A DNA stretch of 64,000 nt from Gordionus sp. m RMFG-2023 (lineage: Eukaryota; Nematomorpha; Gordioida; Chordodea; Parachordodidae): the NCBI RefSeq assembly GCF_954871325.1, contig NC_088778.1:29063120-29127119 (forward strand), given 5' to 3'. Under the pieces are notes generated by a model that had not been told where the DNA came from, searched no databases, and saw only the letters and a list, made by a program, of their open reading frames with translations. The translations under genes and the position numbers were made by a program. Positions 49,986-62,715 of this stretch are shown here, one piece after another (position 1 is the stretch's first letter; every line of letters begins with the position of its first letter).

Positions 49986-50230
49986 ATCATATTTTATAAA
50001 TATACAATAAATTAATTATAAATAATTTAAAAATTTTTTTTTACTAATACATATATTTTTGTTATACATTTCAATAGTTAATTTTGATACAAAAATTATC
50101 CTTCTTTTCCTTCCCCAATCATATGACGAAAGAAGATAAATCAAGATCATAAATTGTGTATGAGATACAGATATATTGGGAAATTATAGAATAATTTTAA
50201 TTAGAAAATTATAGTCTTATTCAGCGTCTA
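49986..50230 (+). repeat. 5S-associated repeat, downstream module (right part)
   Basis: TTGATACAAAAATTATCCTT, CAATCATATGACGAAAGAAG, then the start of another upstream module (AATTATAGAATAATTTTAAT, AGTCTTATTCAG). Confidence 0.55.
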
Positions 50231-50309
50231 CATGAGCGGGAGGGGTAGGAACAGTTTGCATCCTATTTTTTGTAGGCTGCTTTAATGGGGGTAGGATAAA
50301 TTTTTTTGG

Positions 50310-50470
50310 GGGTTATCTATTAAATCTTGAGATGAAATAAGACAAAATTTATTGCTGTAAAAATTAATACTTTTATTATGGAATTATTATAATACAATTC
50401 ATCGACCAAATCTATATATTGCAAACAATCATACACATTGTTTTCCAAATAAACTATCCTTTTAAATGTA
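50310..50470 (-). repeat. Reverse copy of the 19440-19600 sequence
   Basis: AATTTATTGCTGTAAAAATT and CATTGTTTTCCAAATAAACT are the reverse complement of sequence beside the hAT remnant at 19.4-19.6 kb. Confidence 0.6.
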
Positions 50471-50599
50471 ATTTAAGGTTTAGATATTTCAGCAAGCTCA
50501 TAATGCCATAATAATTAATTCATTGTAAATAATGGTAAAAGTGGTAATTTGACATAGTATTATCTATAAACTAAATTCTATATAATCAGAGGAATATCA

Positions 50600-53500
50600 A
50601 CTAGTATGTCTACTAGACTTTTTATAAATTTAAATTATCCTTTATACATTGTTTGCAATAATATTATTGATCTGTTGAGTAGGTAAAAGATTATCAATAA
50701 ATAGATTTGGACGACAGAAGACAGTAATTTGTGTAAGAAAGATAAGAGGCAAACAATTTTGAAGATGGATACGCATTCGATAAAAATTTTAGGTTATGTA
50801 GACACTGGACTAAGATTAAGCCTGAACATTAATATAAGATATAACTTATTTGTATAACTACTGTTACAAGATTCGAGCCGAATACGTTTAGTTTGGAAAA
50901 TGTCACATTAAGAAGATTAGTTCCGATGATCCTATAATATGGTGGTCTTTGTTTGAAAATGTCCGTTAGATCAACAAAATATAAGTAAGACGTAGACGTA
51001 ACTAAGGAAGTGAGGATAAAAAGAAGATCCCCCCCCCCTTCAGAAATTTATCACCTTTTGTAAATATCATTTTAAGCTAATAAAAAATAGTCCTCGATGA
51101 ATCCTCCCAAAATCGAACACTAGAATTTTCAATTAGATATAGAAGTAACTTAGAAGACAATAATTGGAAACAGGAGATATAAAAACAATAGAGGTAAATA
51201 CAGTCGTAAGACAATACAGCAAGGAATTAATAAGATGGTAGAACTGAATGTTATTGAGGATAATTTTAACAAAGTAAATAAAGAATATTTTGAATAGATA
51301 TGGAAGGTAAGTCTTTAAAGATAGAATTAGGGACAACCGTGGGTAATAAACGAAAATCTATTACCTGCAATTGCTGGCATAAAATTACTAAGAGGAGCAT
51401 ACAATTTTTTACAAAGATAGAGTATTTTTGAATGCTTACTTGCATAATAAAGGTGAGTGAGATAGACAATTAAGTTATTAACGATTACAACGCATAGAAG
51501 ATTATTTGCTATTTTGTCGTTTACCATTTGGTTTGAAAGTATCGGCCCCAATATTGATCAGAGACACCAGTGAATGGCGTTATTTCAATGGAATAAATTG
51601 GAATAATGTATTATTTAGACGATGATTATGAAATGCTGGTAGAACAGAAGAAGAACACATTACTAGATTAGTTAAAGTATTAGATATTATATTCGAAAAT
51701 GGTTTAAAAGCTAATATGAATAAGAGTGTTTTTGGAGTAAGAGAAATAAAGTATGTAGGACATATTATAAGGGGAAATGAAATTACTCCAATTGCTAAGA
51801 ATATAGATAAGATTATGAACATGAGAGCTCCTAATAATAAAGCGGAAGTACAGGCGTTTTTAGGAGCTACGAATTATTATCATCGGTTTGTTCAAAATTT
51901 TGCAGATATTGCCTCACCGTTGTATGATTTATTAAAGAAAAATAAAAAGTTTGAATGGGGAGAAGCACAGGAGGAAATTTTCGAAAAATTGAAAATAAAT
52001 ATGATAGAGAAACCGATTTTAATTTATTTAATGATAATTTAGATATAATATTAGCTGTTGATGCATCTAATGAAGGTATAAGAGGAGTTTTATTACAGAC
52101 CGATAATGTGGAGAAACCGATTTTATTTGAGAAGGTTTAGTAGCACAGAGAAAAATTACTCCAAGATCGAGAGAGAGGCTCTGGCTGTGAAATTCAGGCT
52201 AACGAAGTGCAAAGAATATCTGATTGGAAGGAGGTTTGTATTATATATGGATCATAAGCCGTTGGTAGATTTATTTAAGAAGGAAAATAAGGAACTTATG
52301 ATTTCACGAAGATTGCAAAAATGATTAATTTTAGTTGGTAATTTCGATTTTGAGATAAAATTCAGAGCGGGTAAACAAAATTGTTTACCGGATATATTAT
52401 CGAGATTGTTTAATAAAGCCATTGCAGACAAAGATCCAGTAATCAATAGTTTTAGGAGAGGAGATATCCAAAAAAGATGAAGAATTAATAAGAATTAGAA
52501 CTTGTTTGAAAGGAGAGGCAGAATGGAAAAGTGTAGACAAAGCCTTTAAGAATAAAAGGAATGAATTAAATATAGAAGACACCGAGTAAGTTAAGAAAAG
52601 ATACATTAGCCGTAATACATACAGGACATCAAGGCATAGAAAGAATGAAGAATAAAGCAAGAGAATATATTTGGTGGCCCAAGATGAATAGTGAAATTGA
52701 AGAATTAGCTAGAAGTTGTGAGACTTGTAACATGTGGGCTAATGTACCAACAAAGAATAAAGCAGATAAATGGCCAGAAACGGACATTTCAGGTAAAAGG
52801 ATACATGTAGATTTTTTAGAATATGAAAAAAGAAGATATTTTATTATGGTAGATGCTGGATCGAAATGGATAGATTGTCAACAGGTTTCGGGCTTAACGA
52901 CGAAGATCGTTGACTAATAAAAGATTTTGCAGGTAAATATGGATTAATGGAAACTTTAGTTTCGGATGGAGGCCCAGCATTTAAAGGTAGAGTATTTAAT
53001 CAATTTTGTGATAGGTGGAATATTAAACATTTAGTATCGCCATCACATTACCCGAGAAGTAATTGGCAAGCCGAAAGAATGGTAGCTATTGTTAAAAGCT
53101 GGCTAAAAAAAGAAAAATATGGAGAGGGAAAATGGTGGTTATTATTATTAGCATATTACAATACTAAGACTGGGAAAGGAAATTCACTAGCAGAGATGTT
53201 TTTAGGTAGGAAAACAAGAACTGAATTAGATTTTTTAAAAGAAAAGATAAAGCAAAAGGATAATACATATGAGGAGAAATTTAATGTTGGAAGTTTAGTA
53301 TGGATTCTATTTTTTGGTGGTCCCGTTAAATGGGGGAAGCGTATAGTAAGTATGAATATTGGAAGAAAAAAAGTAGAAGTAGAAATTGAAGGACAAGAAG
53401 GAACCTTTACTAGACACCTGAAACAAGTAAGACTGAGAAGCTTATGGCAATAAAGAAATGTTGGATATAATTAGAAGAAATAAATTGATGATATACATAA

Positions 53501-54303
53501 TTATGAGAATCATATTTTCTGATGAAATGAAATTGATGATACACCATAATTATGAGAATCATATTTTCTGTTGAAATGAAATTGATGATAGACATAATTA
53601 TGAGAATTAAATTTTCTGATGAAATAAAATTTATGATAGACATAATTATGAGAATCATAATTTATGAAGAGTTAAATGGATGATAGACCTAATTATGAGA
53701 ATCAAATTTTCTGATGAAATGAAATTTATGATAGACATAATTAGGAGAATCATAATTTATAAAGGCATAAATTGATCATAGACTTAAGGAGAATCATAAT
53801 TCTTGATGAAATAAAATTGATGATAGATCTAATTATGAGAATCATAATTTATAAGGGCTAAAACAGTTAAGAGAATTATCATGTGGATAGAATACAATGT
53901 ATTGTAGACCATTAGAAGATTATGGAATATGTATATATTTTTATAGTAATTTTTGTAGATGGCTTCATACTTCCGAGTAGGAAATAAGATTATAAAAATG
54001 GAAATTAGAGAAGTGGATGGATCGGTAGAATCGAACAGATGGGTTGAGGCGGCGAGAACGGAAGCGCAACAAAGATATGGGAAATTACTGCAGGAAGTAC
54101 CCAAGAGACAACAATTCGAACCAAGAATTGAACCATATTGGGTTAAGAAAAACCGTATAGAATGTTGGTCGTGTGGAGGGATGCACAAGGTGAGGTTCTG
54201 TCTAATAGCAGTAGAGAACTCAATTAACAATACAGCGTTACCGGTGTGGGAGAGTGGAGAACTAACGAAAGATGCGGTAGAAGGTTAGTCTCAAGGGCGG
54301 AGG
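50600..54303 (+). mobile_element. Ty3/Gypsy LTR retrotransposon remnant, pol region
   Basis: Fossil element. Parts in order on the plus strand: a protease-like part near 50.8 kb, reverse transcriptase about 51.2-52.0 kb, RNase H about 52.0-52.3 kb, integrase about 52.6-53.45 kb, a tandem-repeat block, a zinc-knuckle-bearing reading frame at 53959-54288, and a purine-rich tract (54292-54303) just before the LTR. Order protease-RT-RH-integrase is that of Ty3/Gypsy. It is broken in roughly ten or more places and no left LTR is seen; a dispersed repeat piece sits inside near 51.0 kb. Age: moderately old. Confidence 0.85.
53470..53860 (+). repeat. Tandem repeat, about 57-bp unit, about 7 copies
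   Basis: Imperfect units built on ACATAATTATGAGAATCATA and TTTTCTGATGAAATGAAAT. Lies between the integrase part and the last reading frame of the Gypsy remnant. Confidence 0.85.
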
Positions 54304-55341
54304 TGTTAGATTTGCGTAAATCATTTGAATATAAATTATATTTTTATATAATTAGTTGGTTTGTGAATATGTTATCGACGTTTGTAAAGTATTAATTATA
54401 GTTATTTGAATATTCAGTTTTGGAATTTTTTTTTTTTATGAATTTTAATGTACTTGTAATTTTATTATTTTTTATGAACTTTAAATTACTTGTAATTTTT
54501 TTCTCATATTAAAAAAAATGCATATAAATGGGATAAAATTTATAGTTGTCTGGATTTATAAATTTAAAAACTTTAGTGTTATTGTGCAAAATTCAAGATA
54601 TTAAAAATTGATTTAGTGAAAAAAAGGAGTTGTAAGATTTATTAACAAATTTATTTATTTTTTTATCTTCTCCTTTTATTAATATCAGGTTCTATTGAGT
54701 TTATTAAGGTCTCTCCCACAACCCTTCGACAAATAGATTACAATTCAAATAAGGAATTGTAACACTTACTATTTCTAATTATTCTCTAATTGTTACCTTT
54801 GTTGTATGCAAATATATATATCGATGAGCCATTATTAATTTTGTGGTATTCATATTTATATAGATGAACTTTTATTAATTTTGTTGTATGCAAATAAATA
54901 TAATTAATTTAAAAATGTCTATGAATATGAATATTTTTGATTATAGTTGAAAAAGAAAGATATAATTTTTTAATTACTTATTTTTTGATGAATTTTTACG
55001 AAATTATAATTTTTGGAATATTAAAAGACGAATAAAATAAAAAAAATTTAAATTAAAGAAAATCATTTATTTTATTGAGGGTAACATCCGTAAGATTACC
55101 GAATTTAATAAATTTTATATATTACATTATATTCAGTCTCTCCCACTAGCCTCAGCAATTGTTGATTGATTTAAATTTGAATATTATTTATTTTATATGT
55201 TGATTGATATAAATTTGAATATTATTTATTTTTATATTTAAGTTATTCAATTAACTTGTAAATTTTATATATATAATGTTTTTAGATGAAAAAAAATAAT
55301 AATAAAATAGTTAAAATAAGTTCTTACATTTATTATTTACA
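54304..55341 (+). mobile_element. Probable LTR of the Gypsy element
   Basis: Begins TGTTAGATTTGCG after a purine tract and ends TTATTTACA directly before a primer-binding-site-like sequence, so it has TG...CA ends and is about 1,038 bp. It is inferred from its borders; no second copy lies in the window for comparison. Confidence 0.6.
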
Positions 55342-55358
55342 TGGTGCCCCGGTTACGG
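55342..55358 (+). other. Probable primer-binding site
   Basis: TGGTGCCCCGGTTACGG begins with TGG, the complement of a tRNA CCA end, right after the LTR end. Confidence 0.55.
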
Positions 55359-55830
55359 TGGTACGTTTTTCATTTTAAATTAAATTTAAATGATAAAAGT
55401 TTTAAAAGAAAAATTTAAAAAAATATCCTTACCTTGAATTCTTATGTTAAAAATAAAAAGTAAACGAAATACTTATCAAATTCGTCGTTCGATATGGGAG
55501 ATGTTTAAGGACAAATAAAAATTTTTTGACTTTTCTTTTCGATAGTCAAAATTTTATCCAAATTTACAAATTTATAAAAAGGTAAAAAAAAATATATATA
55601 TATATAAAAAAATAAAAGAGTATATATATACAAATATAAAAAAATATTTTTCATAAAAATAATGTTTTGTTTTAAAACGTATGATATACCTCAACACGTT
55701 ATTATTGATGATATGTTAAATGTAATGGGAATTAAAGTATTTTCTTATGTACGTGATAATAGGACAAACGTATTATTTACAGCAATAAATATCAATCCCA
55801 TATTGGTACAACCTTAATCATGCTTATTAT
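55359..55830 (+). mobile_element. Leader and start of a following Gypsy copy
   Basis: Sequence after the primer-binding site, with a short reading frame from 55662 to 55820 (starts MFCFKTYDIPQHV) at a place where gag would start. The element is lost beyond about 55.83 kb, where a 5S-associated repeat begins. Fossil. Confidence 0.4.
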
Positions 55831-55839
55831 AAAAACTAT

Positions 55840-56155
55840 AATTAAACTTACAAAAAATAAATGGATTTATTAGGAGTAATAGGAAGATATCTTTCGGAAT
55901 TTTCTAACTATTTTGTACTATCATTTTTAATTTGATTATTTCACATAAATATAACATTATTTATGCTAGATGGCGTAAATTTATTTTACTTGATAAATTA
56001 ATTTAAAAAATAAATAAATAAAGGTCTTAAATGTAAAATAATTTTTTTAAGATAATAATTTTTGTTTAAACAGAAATTATTTGTTATTAAATAAATTGTA
56101 ATTCTCACATTAAAAAATCATGATTTGTATAAATAAATATTTTAAAATATCCCCT
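55840..56155 (+). repeat. 5S-associated repeat, upstream module, no 5S
   Basis: ACTATAATTAAACTTACAAA, GGAAGATATCTTTCGGAATT, TGCTAGATGGCGTAAATTTA and GATAATAATTTTTGTTTAAA as in the other copies, but where 5S would start the sequence turns to CCCCTGTTTTCAAATG. Confidence 0.65.
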
Positions 56156-56689
56156 GTTTTCAAATGTTTATTTTGTAACGTTTTAAATTAACCCTGTAAT
56201 GTAATAACTTGTTTTTTGTATTTAAATAATTATTTATATAAGTTATAAATTTGAATAAGATTTTATTTGTACAGTTAAATATGTTGGATATTTATTTTTA
56301 TCAAAATCTTGGATTATTATGGTATAGTAATGTAATATTAGTATGTATTTGAATTAATTCTTTTAAAATTTTTATCAGATTAAATTATTACACTACGAAC
56401 TTCGCATGTTTTAATTTTTTTTTTTGAATATTAATCCTTATAATTTTAGAAATTATATAAAGACGAAAAATTTTGTATAAACATCATTTCGTTTTTCCTT
56501 TTTTTTTGAAATATATACCAATAAAGAAGAAAAATATTAAGGGTAAATTATTATTTAAATTTGTATTTATATTTTTAGATATTACACTGCAATAACCTCT
56601 ACAATCTCTCTACTAATTAGTATTTTTAATTACAGTTATTATATAATTGTAACACCCTGTTTTAAATAAATTCTAATTTAGTGATATTG
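56156..56689. other. AT-rich block in place of 5S
   Basis: No 5S and no gene. CCTGTTTT occurs near both edges (56154 and 56655), so a block may have replaced the 5S unit. Confidence 0.35.
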
Positions 56690-56960
56690 ACATTTATGAC
56701 TAATTTGAGAATTTAAATTAGATTATTCAATTATAATGAAGAGTGTGTTAAGATCAATTTTTTTTATTTTTCAAAATTAATAAAAATAATTTAAAAATAT
56801 TTGTTTTACAAAGTAGATTCCATTTATTATATATATTTTGTTTCAGCAATATAAGATTTGCAATCTAATTTTTAAATTTACATTTTAATAGTTGATTTTG
56901 ATACAAAAATTATCCTTCTTTTCCCCTATCAAATGATGAAAGATGATCAATCAAGTTTAT
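56690..56960 (+). repeat. 5S-associated repeat, downstream module
   Basis: TTGACATTTATGACTAATTT, AATGAAGAGTGTGTTAAGAT, TTGATACAAAAATTATCCTT as at 23150 and 49430. Confidence 0.6.
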
Positions 56961-56994
56961 AATTTTGCTTAGTATATTTCTACTCATTTTAATA

Positions 56995-57420
56995 GAATTC
57001 AAAATGATACAGGATTATATCCTTTATCAGATATACCCATCATCGATGTCTTCCAAAAAAGGCTTAAGACGCAATTTGCGAGTACAGGCCTCAAGATATA
57101 AAATTCTCAATGGTAATTCCCATAATGGTGAAGTCATTTTGGACCTTGGGATTCAATTAAAATAGTTCACAGTGGATGTGATACTAATGAGGCAAAATCT
57201 TTAGCTGACCATTTTGGTATCACCAAGACTCGCAGCAAATTAGCTGGTAGGTAAAATATTTTTGCATAATAAATCTATTTATTATATGATGTATTATATT
57301 TTTAGCTTCTGGTGGCCAAACATGAAAATGGATGTAGTTAATTTTGTAAAATTCATTGCATCACATCAAAGACTTTTAAAAAAAGCTGAAGAACGTGAAC
57401 AGAGTCATGAATAAAATGGG
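56995..57420 (+). mobile_element. Integrase zinc-finger region remnant
   Basis: Fossil. Coding-like parts resemble the N-terminal (H2C2) part of Gypsy/Ginger-class integrases and the preceding segment (SSKKGLRRNLRVQASRYKIL) found in KRBA2-like integrase proteins. An intron-like AT-rich stretch separates two parts. Probably the same type of element as 25960-27300. Broken in a few places. Confidence 0.5.
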
Positions 57421-57940
57421 TTTAAGACGGTTCTTTTGGTTTTAAACGAATTCAAAAATATTCGGAATTTTTCAAATAAAAACTTTTCATATCAGCCGTC
57501 AACCTAGACGCTATATCGGTGCACCGACATAATTTTTAATTTTTTTGTAAAATATTTGTAAATTGGTAATTGAATTTTTTTTTTAAGAAAAATTAAAAAT
57601 AAAATATATACAATACCAGATATATTGGCACTATTATTAGATCTTTATTGGAAAGAAAAGGATTATGAATTCAAACTCGAATTTGTAATTGTATAGTTTA
57701 TCCTGTATAAATTTAGTTAACCTTTGCCGGACATAATGATAATCAACTTGAATTTAACGTCATTCCAGAAGTAGAAAATACCCTTTTTCAATGCTCATTA
57801 TCTGCCGGAACATAAAGAATATTTTTAGTCAGCCTGAAAAGACTCGTAAGTGCGATATTTATTCTCTCCAAAAATTTAGAATATCCATATCCTATAAATG
57901 GCGTTTTCATAGAATAGGCATTCTTTAGCGTGTTTATCGT
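57421..57940. other. AT-rich stretch
   Basis: No gene or repeat identified. Confidence 0.35.
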
Positions 57941-58065
57941 AGTGTTGTTTAACGGCTCGTTTTGAGCCGATTTTTAGAAACGGCTAACTCAATATTTTTT
58001 CCTAAAAAATATGACGCAAGCCTAAAGATTTTGCTTATAGAAGAAACAGAAGTATAGGCATATAT
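57941..58065. mobile_element. Left half of the palindromic MITE
   Basis: TAGTGTTGTTTAACGGCTCG, GAGCCGATTTTTAGAAACGG, ATGACGCAAGCCTAAAGATT; stops near the centre of symmetry. Confidence 0.75.
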
Positions 58066-58929
58066 TAACGAAATATCATTTTCAAAAATCTTTGAAGAAC
58101 ACAAAATTGTAGATTTTTTATAAAGAATCATAAAAGATTTTTTATGCATAAAAATCACAAAAAATTCACATACATTAAATATTAGAAATTTGATCTAGAT
58201 ACTTGTTTGAGCATTCTCAAAAAATAAATATCTTCTTTTAAAAATATCTTCAGAGATCAAAATATAATTTTGAACTAGGCATTGTAGTTTAGATTTAGTT
58301 ATAACTTAATTTTACAAATCACCCTTTCAGTAATGTACAGGTTTTTTGTGGGTATTGTCATAAATACCACGTGTTTTTTTTGTTTTTTTCAAATGAAGTG
58401 AAAACGCTTTCCGTTTGATAGGAGTGAAAGTTAAGTTTTGATTGATTTATTTTAGAAATAATCTAGTTAACATTTGTTATTGTATTTCTTGTGTTTTATT
58501 CATTGAAAATAAATAATACTCAAGGTCAAGTATAAAAATTTTATTATAATAAATTTTTGATCAATTTGATTTTCTAATGTTTCTTTTTAATAATAATTGA
58601 TTGTTAATTTATGTTATTTTTAACTAAGCTCAACGAACACAGATTTTTATAATTGAATTACAACAATCTACTTATTGCAAAAATTTTCAGTAAAATTTAT
58701 TGTACAAACCAAATATAATAATCAACTTTATTTAGCTATTTTTACACTTATCTATATAATCATTGAATTGAGATGTAATGTAAAAAGTCAAATGTAAACA
58801 ACCTATTATTTTATACGACAGATGGCGTGAATATTAAAAAAAATAATATTTTTTTAAAACAATTTTATATGAAAGTTGTTACAAATATATGGAAATGTTT
58901 TAAAATAAATTATGTTAATACTATATCTT
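58066..58929. other. AT-rich stretch
   Basis: No gene seen. TTTATACGACAGATGGCGTG (58813) recalls a block of the 5S-associated repeat. Confidence 0.35.
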
Positions 58930-59144
58930 AGGGTATTAAACGGCTCGTTTTGAGCCGATTTTTAAAAACGGCAAACTCAATGTTTCATCCAGAATAATAT
59001 TACGCAAGCCTGAAGATTTTGTTTGTAGAAGGAACAAAGGTTTGGACATCTATTTATCTGGAGACTTTGGCAATATTTTTCTGGTTAAAATACTGAGTTA
59101 GCCGTTTTTAAAAATCGGCTCAAAACGAGTCATTTAACAACACT
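58930..59144. mobile_element. Palindromic MITE, 215 bp, with exact 10-bp TSD
   Basis: AGGGTATTAAACGGCTCG at the left, GAGTCATTTAACAACACT at the right, arms of about 85 bases. Flanked exactly by ACTATATCTT (58920-58929 and 59145-59154). Confidence 0.88.
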
Positions 59145-59154
59145 ACTATATCTT

Positions 59155-59916
59155 CCCATCAGTGCTTAATCGTTTTTTTAGAAAATTCACATACATTTTT
59201 AAAATTATATTGATTATATATAATTATTAGTATCAACAGAAACCTGCCATTTTGTTTTGTATTATTTTATCGATCATAATCTTCTCTTCATTAGAATATC
59301 AAGAAAAATGATTAGCGTAGCAGGAAGAAAAAAAATGGTGTAGAGGATATAATTATTGCAAAAAAATAACAACATAAAATAATTTTTTAAGAGAATTATT
59401 TAAATTTTATAAATAATAGACAACAAAAGTTTATCCAGGATTTACCTATTGGGTCTTTTTTTTGTAAATAACTTTTATTGGACGATTTAGGGCAGCTTTT
59501 TAAAGGCCATTGGTCAGTTGATTACATTTTTTTTTAATTTTTGGTTTGGCATTTTGCTTTTCTCATAAATCATCAATTTTGACTTACATTAAAATGACAT
59601 TTACATTTTTAGGGGGAGAGAGGGGAAAGTAGAGAGATAATTTTTATTTTGCTTAAAATGTTATTTAGAAAAAAATGGCAATTTTGTTACTAAATGGTAA
59701 ATTTTCGTCTCCTCCCAAGTGACCCCAATGCTAGAGAGTTATTTTGTATTTTTTATTATGAACAAGACCTTGCAAGGTGAGATAAACAGATATTTCCTTA
59801 GACTTGGTCAGTTTGTGTCTGACCAACCACCTCGGGCAGCTAAATTTTAAATCTTTAAAATATTTACTAATGCTTTTATTAATCGATATTCTTTTTCATG
59901 AAAATACCTTCTAAAT
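59155..59916. other. AT-rich stretch with a dispersed repeat piece
   Basis: 59600-59740 (AGAGATAATTTTTATTTTGCTT, CTCCTCCCAAGTGACCCC) matches the repeat near 38330-38460. No gene. Confidence 0.4.
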
Positions 59917-60567
<651 letters not shown>

Positions 60568-61118
60568 AATATTTTAAAGATTTAAAAAAATTAACATAAG
60601 TTATAATTAAAGCAATATTATATTTGTATTAAAAATTAGTGATTACATTTAAAATAATAAATTAAATTTTTAGAATCAACCAATCACATTCATGGATCAA
60701 ATTTAATAAAAATTACTAACATGAAATATTATTTATGTTTAAAACTGTCGATATATTTGCTTGAGTAGAGAAATCAACTTATTTTCATAACACCAATTTT
60801 ATTATATTCTAAATTTAATTAGATAATTTTTTCCCTTTAATAAAGGCATAGAAAATAATTTTCGATAGATGAATTTATGATCCTTGGCATGTTATAATAA
60901 TAAAAGCCGTGTCACTGTCACATTTTCATACAATGATATTTTTTATGCTAGTCATACAACAACGATCAAATTTTGTTAAATTTGAAAATGGCTAAATTTT
61001 GTCAAAATCTAATAAGCGACTCACTTATTTTTTTAATATTTATATTAACAGAACCACCTAGTCGCTTCCGATCTTCTATATATCATACCTTCTAGTATGG
61101 AACCGTCAAGTTCGCTTC
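60568..61118. other. AT-rich stretch
   Basis: No gene or clear repeat seen. Confidence 0.35.
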
Positions 61119-61119
61119 A

Positions 61120-61185
61120 GAAAAATGGTTTGATGGATTCGAACCAAGGTTTCTTGGTTTGGTAATCAACGCTTTCACCGACTCT
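61120..61185 (-). repeat. tRNA-like sequence, possible SINE head or decayed tRNA
   Basis: On the minus strand: TAGAGTCGGTGAAAGCG (A-box-like) and CTTGGTTCGAATCCATC (B-box consensus GGTTCGAATCC). The anticodon stem is not convincing. Confidence 0.4.
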
Positions 61186-61401
61186 ACTGTTGTTAAACGG
61201 ATCGATTTCAGCCTATTTTTAAACATGGATAACAAATATTCCACCCAGAAATATATTACACTAGTCTGAAGATTTAACTTATATATGACGCATATGTTTA
61301 TTAAATGATATCTCGAAGCTTAGGCAATATTTTTCTGACTAAAATATTGAAAAGCCATTTCTCAAAAATCAGCTCAAGTTGATCTGTTTAATAAAATTAC
61401 T
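61186..61401. mobile_element. Palindromic MITE, decayed copy
   Basis: ACTGTTGTTAAACGGATCG at the left, GCAATATTTTTCTGACTAAA inside, TGATCTGTTTAATAAAATTACT at the right. Inserted directly beside the tRNA-like sequence; no target duplication left. Confidence 0.6.
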
Positions 61402-61554
61402 CCCGAATAGGCTACAAGATACTAAAACATTTTTTAATATATAAATAAATGACAGGTTTAAATATTTTACGAAAAATTATAACATTGGTCTATTCTTTTA
61501 TAACCAATTTCATATAATTATTTTATTTATTGGTGAAATAGTTGAAGCCACGAT

Positions 61555-61690
61555 CATTGGCTGTTCAACCATCGCGGAGGGATCTACGGAGTTCGATGGT
61601 CCGAGATTGTAGAAGATTTGGACTGGGGGACCTGACTTAGCGGGCATTTTGGTCATCGTACCCAAATCCCATCGCGGGTATAACCGGAAG
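61555..61690. other. GC-rich island of unknown nature
   Basis: About 55% GC in surroundings near 20%. Contains CATCGCGGAGGGATC and, inverted, CCCATCGCGGG. All plus frames carry stops; one reads NHRGGIYGVRWSEIVEDLDW. Could be a gene fragment or a structured RNA; not recognised. Confidence 0.35.
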
Positions 61691-62495
61691 AAGAAAACAA
61701 CATTTTATTATACGTTGGTTATAGATAAAAGCGAATTTTATTAGGTTAAAAGAAAGTGGTGGCGGGAAAACGAAATCTAATAAAAGATTTATTTCATATA
61801 AGTTAAAATCAAATGTTCACGAAAATATTTAAAAAATTTAAAAAAAAAAATCCTTCCTAATTTATTAATTAATATGTAAATTTAATTTAATAAATATACA
61901 AAATGTTTTTTTTAAAAAAAAAAATATCTTTTGAAATAATTGTAATTTAGAAATTAATGTAATAAAAACGCAGACGTAATTTTGTAACCTATTTAAAATT
62001 TTAAATCAACGATCCCTTTAAAAAGTACAATCTTAATTTATGTTTTTTAAAATTAAAAAGGTATGGCAAAAGGCAAACGCTCAATTTGTGCGCGCTATTG
62101 GGTTTTAAACTTTTATGAGCCCCCGTAAAGATTTAGTCAAAATTTTCTCTTTTTTTTACACATTTTAGAAAATTACCATTTTTTTTGCTAATTTTAAAAT
62201 TTTTTCAAATAGAGGTTAGCGATGCCAAATTGGGTTTAAAAATTTTGATTTTTCAAACTTTTATTCATTTTTACACCATTTATAAAAGAAATAAATTTGT
62301 ATAAAACATTATTTTGGCTGCCGCGTCTATTTAATCTTATAATTGAGCTAATTGATCGAATATTTTATTTTAAAAAAATATTTGGTTAATTAGTTCTTGT
62401 TGCTATAAATTAATAATGTCAATACGAATTTTTGAAGAAAAATAATTATCCTTTATTCCGTTCTGATTGTATGCTTAAATTATTTAAGAATAGGT
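61691..62495. other. AT-rich stretch
   Basis: No gene seen. A short less-AT patch at 62065-62115 (GGCAAACGCTCAATTTGTGC). Confidence 0.35.
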
Positions 62496-62715
62496 ATACT
62501 ATTCAATTAACTCTAGACTTATTGATGATATCTTGGAAATGTTACCTTCCCCAAAAAAGCACCGTCAACACTGCTTACCTAATAATCATATATCATATAC
62601 GTTTGGGACAAAAAAATTATCATCAGATACAGATCTCAGAGGTTTTACCTCCGTAAATTATGTCTCTCGAGATAATTTTCTAAGAATCCAATCTCATCTG
62701 GCTTCTCCCATTTAA
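62496..62715 (+). CDS. Candidate terminal exon of an unrecognised gene
   Basis: Open for about 73 codons with mixed, coding-like composition (RLIDDILEMLPSPKKHRQHC, SYTFGTKKLSSDTDLRGFTS, SRDNFLRIQSHLASPI) to TAA at 62713. Possible acceptors: AAGAATAG (62495) or AACTCTAG (62517). AATAAA follows at 62734. No upstream exon or homologue is seen, so it may be an isolated gene fragment. Confidence 0.35.

Noticed and set aside
53470-53860. CRISPR-like look of regularly spaced repeats
   Set aside because: The units are contiguous and imperfect with no unique spacers, and the genome is eukaryotic.
53410-54230. Minus-strand frames over the tandem repeat and the last Gypsy frame
   Set aside because: Shadows; one is only translation of the 57-bp repeat.
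61120-61185. Functional tRNA gene
   Set aside because: A B-box-like motif is clear, but acceptor and anticodon stems do not pair; kept only as a tRNA-like repeat.
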